Source of the DNA: a virus
Strand: one strand, 5' to 3'
Length of the DNA: 22,604 nucleotides
Virus record (IMG/VR): IMGVR_UViG_3300022928_000132
Span: 1-22,604 of that record
Shown here: piece after piece, positions 15,840-22,604 of the stretch
Numbering within the stretch: position 1 is the first letter of the stretch
Layout of the letters: each line of letters opens with the position of its first letter
Notes under the pieces: model-generated
The model's input: the letters and a program-made list of their open reading frames with translations, nothing else
Database searches by the model: none
What the model was told of the DNA's origin: nothing
Program-made: the position numbers and the translations under genes

Positions 15840-15847
15840 TATAAATA
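15840..15847 (-). promoter_or_regulatory. TATTTATA motif, candidate promoter of the modification operon
   Basis: The coding strand reads CCATATTTATAGTAAAATAA, 15 bases before the oxygenase start, in the 35-base gap after the collagen gene. It would let the modification genes be transcribed apart from the collagen gene. Confidence 0.5.
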
Positions 15848-15859
15848 TGGAACTAAACT

Positions 15860-15876
15860 TTAATAAGACCCACTTA
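15860..15876 (-). repeat. 17-bp direct repeat at collagen gene 3' end (copy 1 of 2)
   Basis: Plus strand ttaataagacccactta covers the stop codon and the last residues SGSY. An identical copy lies at 22443-22459, at the end of the upstream collagen gene. Confidence 0.9.
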
Positions 15877-18800
15877 TGTAAGTTTCTACAATCCAAATTT
15901 GTTGGCCACTCTGCCATCCGTGTTTTCTGAATGTAAGTTTGTTTAGTGAGTTGTCCCAAATGAAGTAACCACCTGGAAGTGTATTACCCTTTGAACCTTT
16001 TCCACCACCAAGACCAGGGTTACCTTTTAGACCCTGATGTCCTTTGTCACCACGAACTCCTTTGTTGCCAGCAGCACCACCATTACCGACACCACCAGTT
16101 CTACCAACAGCACCACCAATACCTGAATTTCCAGGATTACCATTTGAACCTTTTTGACCAACACCACCTTGAGCACCTTGTGCACCTACATTTCCAATAT
16201 TACCTTGAGAACCTTGAGAACCTTGAGCACCAGTAACACCCTTAGCACCAGTATTTCCTTGAGCACCAGTAACACCCTTAGCACCAGTTCCACCTTGAGC
16301 ACCTTGGATACCCTTATCACCTTGAGCACCTACATTACCAGTAGAGCCTTTAGCACCTTGAGCACCTTGTGCACCTACATTTCCAGCATTACCTTGAGAA
16401 CCTTGAGCGCCTTGAGCACCCGTTGAACCTTGAATACCTTTATCACCCGCGGCACCAGTATTACCTTTAGCGCCTTTAGGACCTTGAGCTCCTTGAAGAC
16501 CAGTGTCACCTTGAGCGCCAGTAGCACCAGTTCCACCTTGAGCACCTTGAGCACCCTGAATACCTTTGTTTCCGACATTACCTTGAGAACCTTGAGCGCC
16601 TTGAGCACCAGTATTACCTTGGATACCCTTATCACCTTGAGCACCTACATTACCAGTAGAGCCTTTAGCACCTTGAGCACCTTGTGCACCTACATTTCCA
16701 GCATTACCTTGAGAACCTTGAGCGCCTTGAGCACCAGTATTACCTTGGATACCTTTGTTACCAGCAGCACCAGTATTACCTTTAGCGCCTTTAGGACCTT
16801 GAGCACCTTGAAGACCAGTGTCACCTTGAGCGCCAGTAGCACCAGTTCCACCTTGAGCACCTTGAGCACCCTGAATACCTTTGTTTCCGACATTACCTTG
16901 AGAACCTTGAGCACCTTGAGCACCAGTATTACCCTTAGCACCAGTATCACCTTGAGCACCTACATTACCAGTAGAGCCTTTAGCACCTTGAGCACCTTGG
17001 ATACCTTTGTTTCCAGCATTACCTTGAGAACCTTGAGAACCTTGAGCACCAGTATTACCTTGGATACCTTTGTTACCAGCAGCACCAGTATTACCTTTAG
17101 CGCCTTTAGGACCTTGAGCACCTTGAAGACCAGTGGCACCTTGAGCGCCAGTAGCACCAGTTCCACCTTGAGCACCTTGAGCACCTTGGATACCTTTGTT
17201 TCCAGCATTACCTTGAGAACCTTGAGCGCCTTGAGCACCAGTATTACCTTGGATACCCTTATCACCTTGAGCACCTACATTACCAGTAGAGCCTTTAGCA
17301 CCTTGAGCACCCTGAATACCTTTATTTCCAGTAGAACCTTGAGCACCTTGAGCACCTTGAGCACCCGTTGAACCTTGAATACCTTTATCACCCGCGGCAC
17401 CAGTGTTTCCTTTGAAACCAGTCGGACCTTGATGGCCCTTAGCTCCTAAGTTTCCAGTAGCACCCTTACCCCCTTGAGGACCTTGAGCACCCTGAACACC
17501 TTTAGCGCCAGTATTTCCTTGAGCACCTGTATTCCCTTTAGGACCAGTAGCACCAACACCCCCAGTATTACCAATAGCACCTTTAGCACCAGCAGAACCT
17601 TGAGGACCAGTAGCACCTGTATTTCCTTTTGGACCGAGGTTGCCTGAATTACCTTTTTGACCAATTGGACCAGTAGCACCTATATCACCACTAATATCAG
17701 TTGAGTTTTCGGTCATATAAAGACCAGTAAAGTATCTGAATCCACTTGTGGTTGAACCTGGGGCGTACCCAACATACCAATTGAAATTACCGTTTGCAAG
17801 AGCATCGGTTGTAAATGTTAATCTCCTTCTTTCCCAAGTAAGAGTCGCACTAATCTCAGAGTGGTAAATATCCATCGAATGGATTAGTGTACCTGCACCA
17901 CCAGTTGTTGGGTGTGTACCACTTGTTACATAGTGTCTTGTATGGAAAATTTGATTTCCAGCAGTCCAATTCGAATCATATGCAACCCAACATTCCACAG
18001 TATACGATGTATTTGGTTTCAATCCACTTAAAGGAATATCATACTCGGTATAAATACTACCAACGGTTGATTGTCTCAATACATATTGAGATTGTGCTGA
18101 CCTTGGGTTTGCTACTAATGTAACTACATCGTTTGTTGGATTAGACCCAGCAGCATATGGTGCGTATAATGCTCCAGTTGAGAAGTCTGGGTTTTGAATT
18201 GAGTTACCCGAAGCACCTTTTTGACCTTGAGGACCTTGAGCACCTTGAACACCCTTAGCGCCAGTATTTCCTTGAGCACCCGTGTTCCCTTTAGGGCCAG
18301 TAGCACCTTGATTACCTTGAACTCCTTTGTTTCCAGCACTACCTTGGTAACCCTTAGCACCTTGAGCACCCTGAGCACCTTGTAAACCTTTGTTTCCAGC
18401 AGAACCTTGAGCACCTTGAGCACCCTGGGCACCAGTATTTCCTTGGATACCCTTATCACCTGCGGCACCTGTGTTACCTTTGAACCCAGTTGGACCAGTA
18501 TGACCTTTAGGACCAACATTACCAGTCGCACCCTTACCACCTTGAGGACCTTGAGCACCCTGAACACCCTTAGCACCAGTATTTCCTTGAGCACCTTGAT
18601 TACCTTTGTACCCAGTAGCACCACCAGCACCTACGTTACCAGTATTACCCTTAGCACCAGCAGCACCTTGATAACCAGTAGCACCTTGATTACCTTTAGG
18701 ACCAGTATTTCCAGCTGCACCACCAGCACCAGTAGCACCAATACCACCTTGAGCACCTGTTACTGCTCCCGGAACGAAATCGAAGTAAGTAGTAACATTA

Positions 18801-21800
18801 TTATTAGAGAAATTACCAGTTGTACCACTTGTGTAATCTAATCCATAGTAGAAATAGGTGTTTGTTGAGAAGTATGTTTTAGCAGTAATTCTATATATAC
18901 CACTTTCTCCTACAACACCACCTTGAGTAATCATTACAGATGAGCCAGCGCCATATGAATTTAATTGAGTATATTTATCGACTCCGTTACCATCATAACG
19001 AGATACGATGATAGAACCCATACCACTTGTCGAAGTATTACCAAAGTTGGTCTTACCACTTGTAAGTGTGTTTGATGTTTGTGAGTAGAAGAATACTTGG
19101 AACGCAGATGAAGCACCTTTGTTACCAGTTACCCCTTGAGCACCAGTTGAACCTTGTGGGCCGGTATTTCCAGCAGCACCTTGGTTACCCTTAGCACCAG
19201 TAGCACCTTGATTACCCTTCGACCCAGTGTTTCCCTGAGCACCCGTGTTTCCTTTAGGACCAGTAGCACCAGTAGCACCTTGAGCACCTGTATTTCCAGT
19301 ATGCCCTTTAGCACCAGTACCACCTTGAGCACCAGTATTACCAGTACTACCTTTATTCCCAGCAGCACCAGTAGCACCAGTACCACCTTGAGCACCTTGA
19401 TTACCAGTTACACCCTTATTTCCAGCAGAACCTTGAGCACCTTGAGGACCAGTACCACCAATTAACGCTGAAGAGAATGTAATATTGTCGAATCCTGCGC
19501 CACTTGTATATAATGATGAATCTACATATAATGTAAGACCACTACCTACGTTTAGAGTTCTAAGAAGTAAAGTTTGATTTACACTTTGGTCATAGAAGTA
19601 ATATCTAATGTATTGATTATCATATGTAATGGTGAAGACATCAGAAGTGGTATATGATGATACAAATTGACCTTTATGTGAACCATTTTCATAAATCCTA
19701 ACAGTACCATTGGCTTCTGGATAGAATGCGTAGTCAATTGAGTTATACGATGAGTTAGTAGTTGGGTCAGCTGTAAGACCCAGCATCTTATATGTGTTTG
19801 TTTCTTGTGCAGTAAAGGAAAGAACTATGTTTCCAGTTCTACCAGTAGAAGAATATGCTTGTGAAGACCACGAACCATTTGTACCACCAGTTTTCGTGAT
19901 AGTATATGACTGATTATTCGAGTTATTTGATACCGTAACACTACTATCAGCGGTTAATGTGTATTGACCCGCCGAATTACCAGTATTACCCTTAGCACCT
20001 TGAGGTCCTTGCGCACCTACATTACCAGTAGAACCAGTATTTCCACTCGCACCCTTAGCACCTTGAGGGCCGGTAGCACCTTGATTACCAATTACACCTT
20101 TATTACCAGCAGCACCAGTATCACCACCAGGCCCAGTAGCACCTTGGGCACCTTGGTTACCAATTACACCTTTATTACCAGCAGCACCAGTATCACCACC
20201 AGGCCCAGTAGCACCTTGGGCACCTACTGACCCAGTATCTCCTTGAGCACCTTGATTACCTTTAGCACCAGTACCACCTTGATGACCAGTATCACCTACA
20301 ATTGAAGGTGAAGTAATAGTAACTACTACAACTGGAGTAGCACAATTGTTTGAGAATGTATTTTGAGATGCAATTGCTGAATTTAAGTTGATATCAAAGT
20401 ATGAATACCCAACATTATAACTAATAGAGGATATTGTTGATATTCTAATAGCAGATGTCCCAGTTTGAGTCATCTTTATATTCCAGTTAGCAGCAACACC
20501 ATTTAAGAAGTTATATTGGTCAACGCCATTGTAATCATAACGATGTATCTTAACATTGGTCATCGCTTGACCACTTGCATTGTCAAATACCAATCTATTT
20601 GATGTAGGTGTTCCAGTACAAGACAACCATTGTGATGTTAACGAAGTAGCCGACCCAGCACCTTGAGCACCTTGAGCACCTTGAGCACCTTGAGCACCAG
20701 TATCCCCCTGGACACCCTTATTACCTGCGTGACCTGCAGCACCAGTATTACCTTTATAACCAGTAGCACCAGTTGTACCACCAGCACCAGCAGAACCTAC
20801 TGCGCCTTTTTGACCTTGAGCACCCTGTGCGCCTTGAGCACCTTGAGCACCTTGGTTACCCTTAGCACCAGTGTCTCCTTGAGCACCTGTATTACCCTGA
20901 GGTCCTGTTGCACCTTGAGCACCTTGGTTACCCTTAGCACCAGTGTCTCCTTGAGCACCCGTATTTCCACCAGGCCCAGTAGCACCTTGATATCCAGTAG
21001 CACCTTCATCACCACCGGCGCCAGTAACACCAGCGGCACCAGTATTACCTTTATAACCAGTAGCACCAGTATGGCCTTTAGGACCAGTAGCACCAGCAGC
21101 ACCCTTAGCACCAGTAACACCATATCCTTGAGCACCAGTATGACCTTTAGGACCTGTTGATACAGCACAAGTGATATCTACATATGTAGTTACTGTACCA
21201 CCCGTATCCCAAGTACCAACCCCACTTGCACTATTAAGGTTAAGTACAAAATATGTTCCTGATGAGTAGTATGTTCTACCACTAATGTTGTATTGACCAC
21301 TTGCACCAACTTTACCACCTTGGGTAATCATTATACTACATCCAACAACATTACCATTTAGGTATGAGTATCTATCCACACCAGCACCATCGTATCTATC
21401 GATGGTTACTGCATTTGTAGAAGAAGGTGTTGAATGTGAGAATCCGATTTGACCAGTTGATTGACCCGATGTAGACCCAACCCAATATGTGTTAAGGTTA
21501 GCAGGTACGGATGCAGGAGCACCCACAGCACCAGTGTTACCCTTAACACCTTTGTTACCAGCAGCACCAGTAGCACCAGTAGGACCAGTAGCACCAGTAC
21601 CCGATGAACCTCGTGGAGGACCTACACTACCTTGAGCACCAGTATTACCCTTAGCACCAGTTGGACCGACAGGTCCAGGAGCACCACCAGCACCTTCTGG
21701 ACCAGGTGAAGTATCACCATCGGCTGGGGTACAACCCGGAGAAGGACCACATGGGTCACCAAATGCTAACCCAAAGTCAGCCTCTACTGGGTCACAAGTA

Positions 21801-22414
21801 TACCAACACTCGCCCCCACGGCCGACCCCAGCTTCATCGAAATCAACAAAATGACAATCAACTGAATTTGCACCTGGGTCAAAACCCATCATCCATCGGT
21901 TACCAATGTATGCTTGATTACTACAATTGTATATCGCATATCCTGGTGGGTTGTGAACAATATACCCATCCGCTAAATAGACATCAATATCTTCAATTGC
22001 AATGGTATGTATGGATTGATTTTGGATTTCATATGCTGAAGTGATTAATTCTTCAACAATCCCATCATCCGTATATTTTACTAAATAATCTGAGTTTAGA
22101 TTAATTGTATTGGCAGGTGTAAAGTAGTATAAACCACTCGAATCTTTGATTAAGATTTTTTGATGTTCTGATACTACAAGGTCACCACCATTGAATTCAA
22201 TAACACTACCACTATGAGTTGTTTCAAATACAACACCTGCAACTCCAAGTGATGTAGATGATATATCAGTAGAAGACCAAGTTCTGAAGTCTTGTTCATT
22301 CAATCCAAGACCAGGTAGTTGAACACCACTAACTAATGAACCACTACTGAGTGTTCCTATCGTAACTGATGAACTATCAGGTAATCTTACGAGTTGTCCG
22401 TTTAATCCTGCCAT
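15860..22414 (-). CDS. Giant collagen-like fibre protein with N-terminal Hint-like domain
   Basis: 2184 residues. Residues 1-155 look like a Hint domain lacking the nucleophilic Cys. Residues 156-237 hold six Cys (164, 187, 203, 207, 222, 228). From about 238 to 2143 are Gly-X-Y tracts broken by five globular insertions near 301-421, 586-707, 814-986, 1102-1216 and 1402-1576. Insertions 1, 2 and 4 are homologous (RYD-x-x-GVD-x-Y). Insertion 3 resembles a concanavalin/SPRY-like sandwich (SYNSIDYAFYPEANG). Insertion 5 resembles a carbohydrate-binding jelly roll (NPDFSTG, LKPNTSYTVECWV, WERRRLTF). The last 41 residues form a cap ending YISGSY. Gly-X-Y triplets carry many Lys, Thr and Gln in Y position and only about five Pro. 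No secretion signal is present, as expected for an intracellularly assembled virion fibre. A host-binding or decorating trimeric fibre is the likely role. The start is chosen because the Hint-like fold begins at once; the upstream GGGAAT is a moderate ribosome binding site. No TATTTATA motif is seen upstream. Confidence 0.9.
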   Translation of the reverse strand: MAGLNGQLVRLPDSSSVTIGTLSSGSLVSGVQLPGLGLNEQDFRTWSSTDISSTSLGVAGVVFETTHSGSVIEFNGGDLVVSEHQKILIKDSSGLYYFTPANTINLNSDYLVKYTDDGIVEELITSAYEIQNQSIHTIAIEDIDVYLADGYIVHNPPGYAIYNCSNQAYIGNRWMMGFDPGANSVDCHFVDFDEAGVGRGGECWYTCDPVEADFGLAFGDPCGPSPGCTPADGDTSPGPEGAGGAPGPVGPTGAKGNTGAQGSVGPPRGSSGTGATGPTGATGAAGNKGVKGNTGAVGAPASVPANLNTYWVGSTSGQSTGQIGFSHSTPSSTNAVTIDRYDGAGVDRYSYLNGNVVGCSIMITQGGKVGASGQYNISGRTYYSSGTYFVLNLNSASGVGTWDTGGTVTTYVDITCAVSTGPKGHTGAQGYGVTGAKGAAGATGPKGHTGATGYKGNTGAAGVTGAGGDEGATGYQGATGPGGNTGAQGDTGAKGNQGAQGATGPQGNTGAQGDTGAKGNQGAQGAQGAQGAQGQKGAVGSAGAGGTTGATGYKGNTGAAGHAGNKGVQGDTGAQGAQGAQGAQGAGSATSLTSQWLSCTGTPTSNRLVFDNASGQAMTNVKIHRYDYNGVDQYNFLNGVAANWNIKMTQTGTSAIRISTISSISYNVGYSYFDINLNSAIASQNTFSNNCATPVVVVTITSPSIVGDTGHQGGTGAKGNQGAQGDTGSVGAQGATGPGGDTGAAGNKGVIGNQGAQGATGPGGDTGAAGNKGVIGNQGATGPQGAKGASGNTGSTGNVGAQGPQGAKGNTGNSAGQYTLTADSSVTVSNNSNNQSYTITKTGGTNGSWSSQAYSSTGRTGNIVLSFTAQETNTYKMLGLTADPTTNSSYNSIDYAFYPEANGTVRIYENGSHKGQFVSSYTTSDVFTITYDNQYIRYYFYDQSVNQTLLLRTLNVGSGLTLYVDSSLYTSGAGFDNITFSSALIGGTGPQGAQGSAGNKGVTGNQGAQGGTGATGAAGNKGSTGNTGAQGGTGAKGHTGNTGAQGATGATGPKGNTGAQGNTGSKGNQGATGAKGNQGAAGNTGPQGSTGAQGVTGNKGASSAFQVFFYSQTSNTLTSGKTNFGNTSTSGMGSIIVSRYDGNGVDKYTQLNSYGAGSSVMITQGGVVGESGIYRITAKTYFSTNTYFYYGLDYTSGTTGNFSNNNVTTYFDFVPGAVTGAQGGIGATGAGGAAGNTGPKGNQGATGYQGAAGAKGNTGNVGAGGATGYKGNQGAQGNTGAKGVQGAQGPQGGKGATGNVGPKGHTGPTGFKGNTGAAGDKGIQGNTGAQGAQGAQGSAGNKGLQGAQGAQGAKGYQGSAGNKGVQGNQGATGPKGNTGAQGNTGAKGVQGAQGPQGQKGASGNSIQNPDFSTGALYAPYAAGSNPTNDVVTLVANPRSAQSQYVLRQSTVGSIYTEYDIPLSGLKPNTSYTVECWVAYDSNWTAGNQIFHTRHYVTSGTHPTTGGAGTLIHSMDIYHSEISATLTWERRRLTFTTDALANGNFNWYVGYAPGSTTSGFRYFTGLYMTENSTDISGDIGATGPIGQKGNSGNLGPKGNTGATGPQGSAGAKGAIGNTGGVGATGPKGNTGAQGNTGAKGVQGAQGPQGGKGATGNLGAKGHQGPTGFKGNTGAAGDKGIQGSTGAQGAQGAQGSTGNKGIQGAQGAKGSTGNVGAQGDKGIQGNTGAQGAQGSQGNAGNKGIQGAQGAQGGTGATGAQGATGLQGAQGPKGAKGNTGAAGNKGIQGNTGAQGSQGSQGNAGNKGIQGAQGAKGSTGNVGAQGDTGAKGNTGAQGAQGSQGNVGNKGIQGAQGAQGGTGATGAQGDTGLQGAQGPKGAKGNTGAAGNKGIQGNTGAQGAQGSQGNAGNVGAQGAQGAKGSTGNVGAQGDKGIQGNTGAQGAQGSQGNVGNKGIQGAQGAQGGTGATGAQGDTGLQGAQGPKGAKGNTGAAGDKGIQGSTGAQGAQGSQGNAGNVGAQGAQGAKGSTGNVGAQGDKGIQGAQGGTGAKGVTGAQGNTGAKGVTGAQGSQGSQGNIGNVGAQGAQGGVGQKGSNGNPGNSGIGGAVGRTGGVGNGGAAGNKGVRGDKGHQGLKGNPGLGGGKGSKGNTLPGGYFIWDNSLNKLTFRKHGWQSGQQIWIVETYISGSY
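16300..17350 (-). repeat. Tandem 315-bp repeats (35 Gly-X-Y triplets), about 3.3 copies
   Basis: Marker words recur exactly 315 bases apart: ttagcgcctttagg at 16467, 16782 and 17097; cctttagcacc at 16347, 16662, 16977 and 17292. The units are nearly identical at DNA level, including third codon positions, which points to recent duplication within the collagen gene. 315 bases equal 105 residues, so the triplet register is preserved. Confidence 0.9.
20085..20228 (-). repeat. Perfect or near-perfect tandem 72-bp duplication in collagen tract
   Basis: Two adjacent copies start at ttaccaattacacc (20085 and 20157), each encoding 24 residues including GATGPGGDTGAAGNKG. A second pair with the same 72-base period starts at ttggttacccttagcacc (20852 and 20924). 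Confidence 0.9.
21950..22414 (-). other. Hint-like (hedgehog/intein) domain region, nucleophile missing
   Basis: Residues 1-155 of the giant collagen. An N-terminal block-A-like stretch (LVRLPDSSSVTIGTLSSGS) is followed by a VVSEHQKILI segment in the place of block B with its His84, then a GLYYFTPANTINLNSDYLV stretch, and IHTIAIEDIDVYLADGYIVHN ending in the His-Asn pair (154-155) of block G. There is no Cys before residue 164, and Pro rather than Cys/Ser/Thr follows the Asn. Confidence 0.65.
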
Positions 22415-22442
22415 ACTATTTTATTCCCAATTAGATTGGTTC

Positions 22443-22459
22443 TTAATAAGACCCACTTA
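22443..22459 (-). repeat. 17-bp direct repeat at collagen gene 3' end (copy 2 of 2)
   Basis: Identical to 15860-15876 (ttaataagacccactta on the plus strand). It covers the stop and codons for SGSY of the upstream collagen gene, so the two fibre genes share sequence at DNA as well as protein level. Confidence 0.9.
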
Positions 22460-22604
22460 CATACATATGAAGAACGTAAGTGTTTCCACCATTGTTAAAT
22501 TTCAATACACCCAAGTTAGAATCCCAAGTAAGACCTGGAGATACACCACTAATTAGAGTTCCTAATGCAGCCTCACCTTTGTTTCCTTTAGCACCTTGTG
22601 CACC
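22443..22604 (-). CDS. Collagen-like fibre protein, C-terminal 53 residues (partial, 5' end off the window)
   Basis: Reading from the right edge, the frame begins GAQGAKGNKGEAALG, so Gly-X-Y triplets continue off the window. It then has a 40-residue non-collagen cap (GLTWDSNLGVLKF, then YVLHMYVSGSY) and a TAA stop at 22443. The cap is clearly related to the end of the 2184-residue protein (GYFIWDNSLNKLTF, then YISGSY), with matching Trp-Asp, Leu-x-Leu/Phe spacing and identical last four residues. It is therefore a paralogous fibre gene upstream in the same direction, 28 bases before the next start. The shared cap suggests a common trimerisation or virion-attachment end. Its length and N-terminus are unknown. 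Confidence 0.85.
   Translation of the reverse strand, partial: GAQGAKGNKGEAALGTLISGVSPGLTWDSNLGVLKFNNGGNTYVLHMYVSGSY

Noticed and set aside
4799-15847. TATAAATA on the plus strand as late promoters for plus-strand genes
   Set aside because: No plus-strand gene follows any of them; they consistently lie upstream of minus-strand genes, so they were assigned to the minus strand with the orientation flagged.
16375-17274. Minus-strand frames rich in Leu/Val/Lys (LKVLKV-type) inside the collagen gene
   Set aside because: They are alternative-frame shadows of the collagen repeats; the Gly-phase frame is continuous over 2184 codons.
16300-17350. CRISPR-like array of short repeats
   Set aside because: The repeats are coding Gly-X-Y triplets with 9-base and 315-base periods and no unique spacers.
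16430-17371. Long plus-strand open frame (about 313 residues, Ser/Thr/Leu-rich) opposite the collagen tract, and similar ones at 18407-18841 and 20663-21160
   Set aside because: They are low-complexity antisense readings of Gly-X-Y codons (STLSTL-type repeats), with no ribosome binding site or independent codon pattern.
21950-22414. An active intein in the giant collagen
   Set aside because: No N-terminal Cys or Ser nucleophile in a block A position, no Cys/Ser/Thr after the terminal Asn, and no upstream extein; only a Hint-like fold is supported.

Overview
The window is a late structural-gene region of a tailed bacteriophage with a contractile tail (a T4-superfamily-like myovirus). Its AT-rich composition, marine-phage-style tail genes, collagen-like fibre proteins and phage 2-oxoglutarate oxygenases suggest an uncultured aquatic phage; the host cannot be told from the sequence. 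Every gene I can support lies on the minus strand, so transcription runs from the right end to the left end. I see no tRNA, CRISPR array, integrase or insertion sequence, and no gene-free stretch longer than about 120 bases. Both ends cut through genes.

Right part (15860-22604): the 3' end of one collagen-like protein, then a 2184-residue collagen-like fibre protein. The large protein starts with a Hint-type (hedgehog/intein) domain that lacks its nucleophile. It continues with a six-cysteine segment and long Gly-X-Y tracts interrupted by five globular domains, and ends in a short cap shared with its neighbour.

Middle part (12251-15824): a compact three-gene operon holding a small Fe(II)/2-oxoglutarate oxygenase, a GT2-type glycosyltransferase, and a fusion of a GT-B glycosyltransferase with a lysyl-hydroxylase (PLOD)-like domain. 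Next to collagen whose Y positions are rich in Lys-Gly and poor in Pro-Gly, this looks like a phage-encoded collagen hydroxylation and glycosylation system. It is the most interesting feature of the window.

Left part (1-12206): the neck and tail module. In transcription order it holds three neck/tail-completion proteins, a small coiled-coil protein, tail sheath, tail tube, a small unknown protein, an overlapping pair of tail-assembly-chaperone-like frames with a seven-T slippery run, a small basic protein, the tape measure protein, and a large partial tail/baseplate protein with eleven 15-residue repeats near its N-terminus.

Regulation: an octamer that reads TATTTATA on the coding strand (TATAAATA on the plus strand) or a close variant lies 15-45 bases before the first gene of each transcription unit except the collagen gene. 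It is absent where genes are tightly coupled. Three intrinsic terminators sit just upstream of three of these motifs. The octamer is the reverse complement of the classic T4 late promoter, which is itself worth checking.
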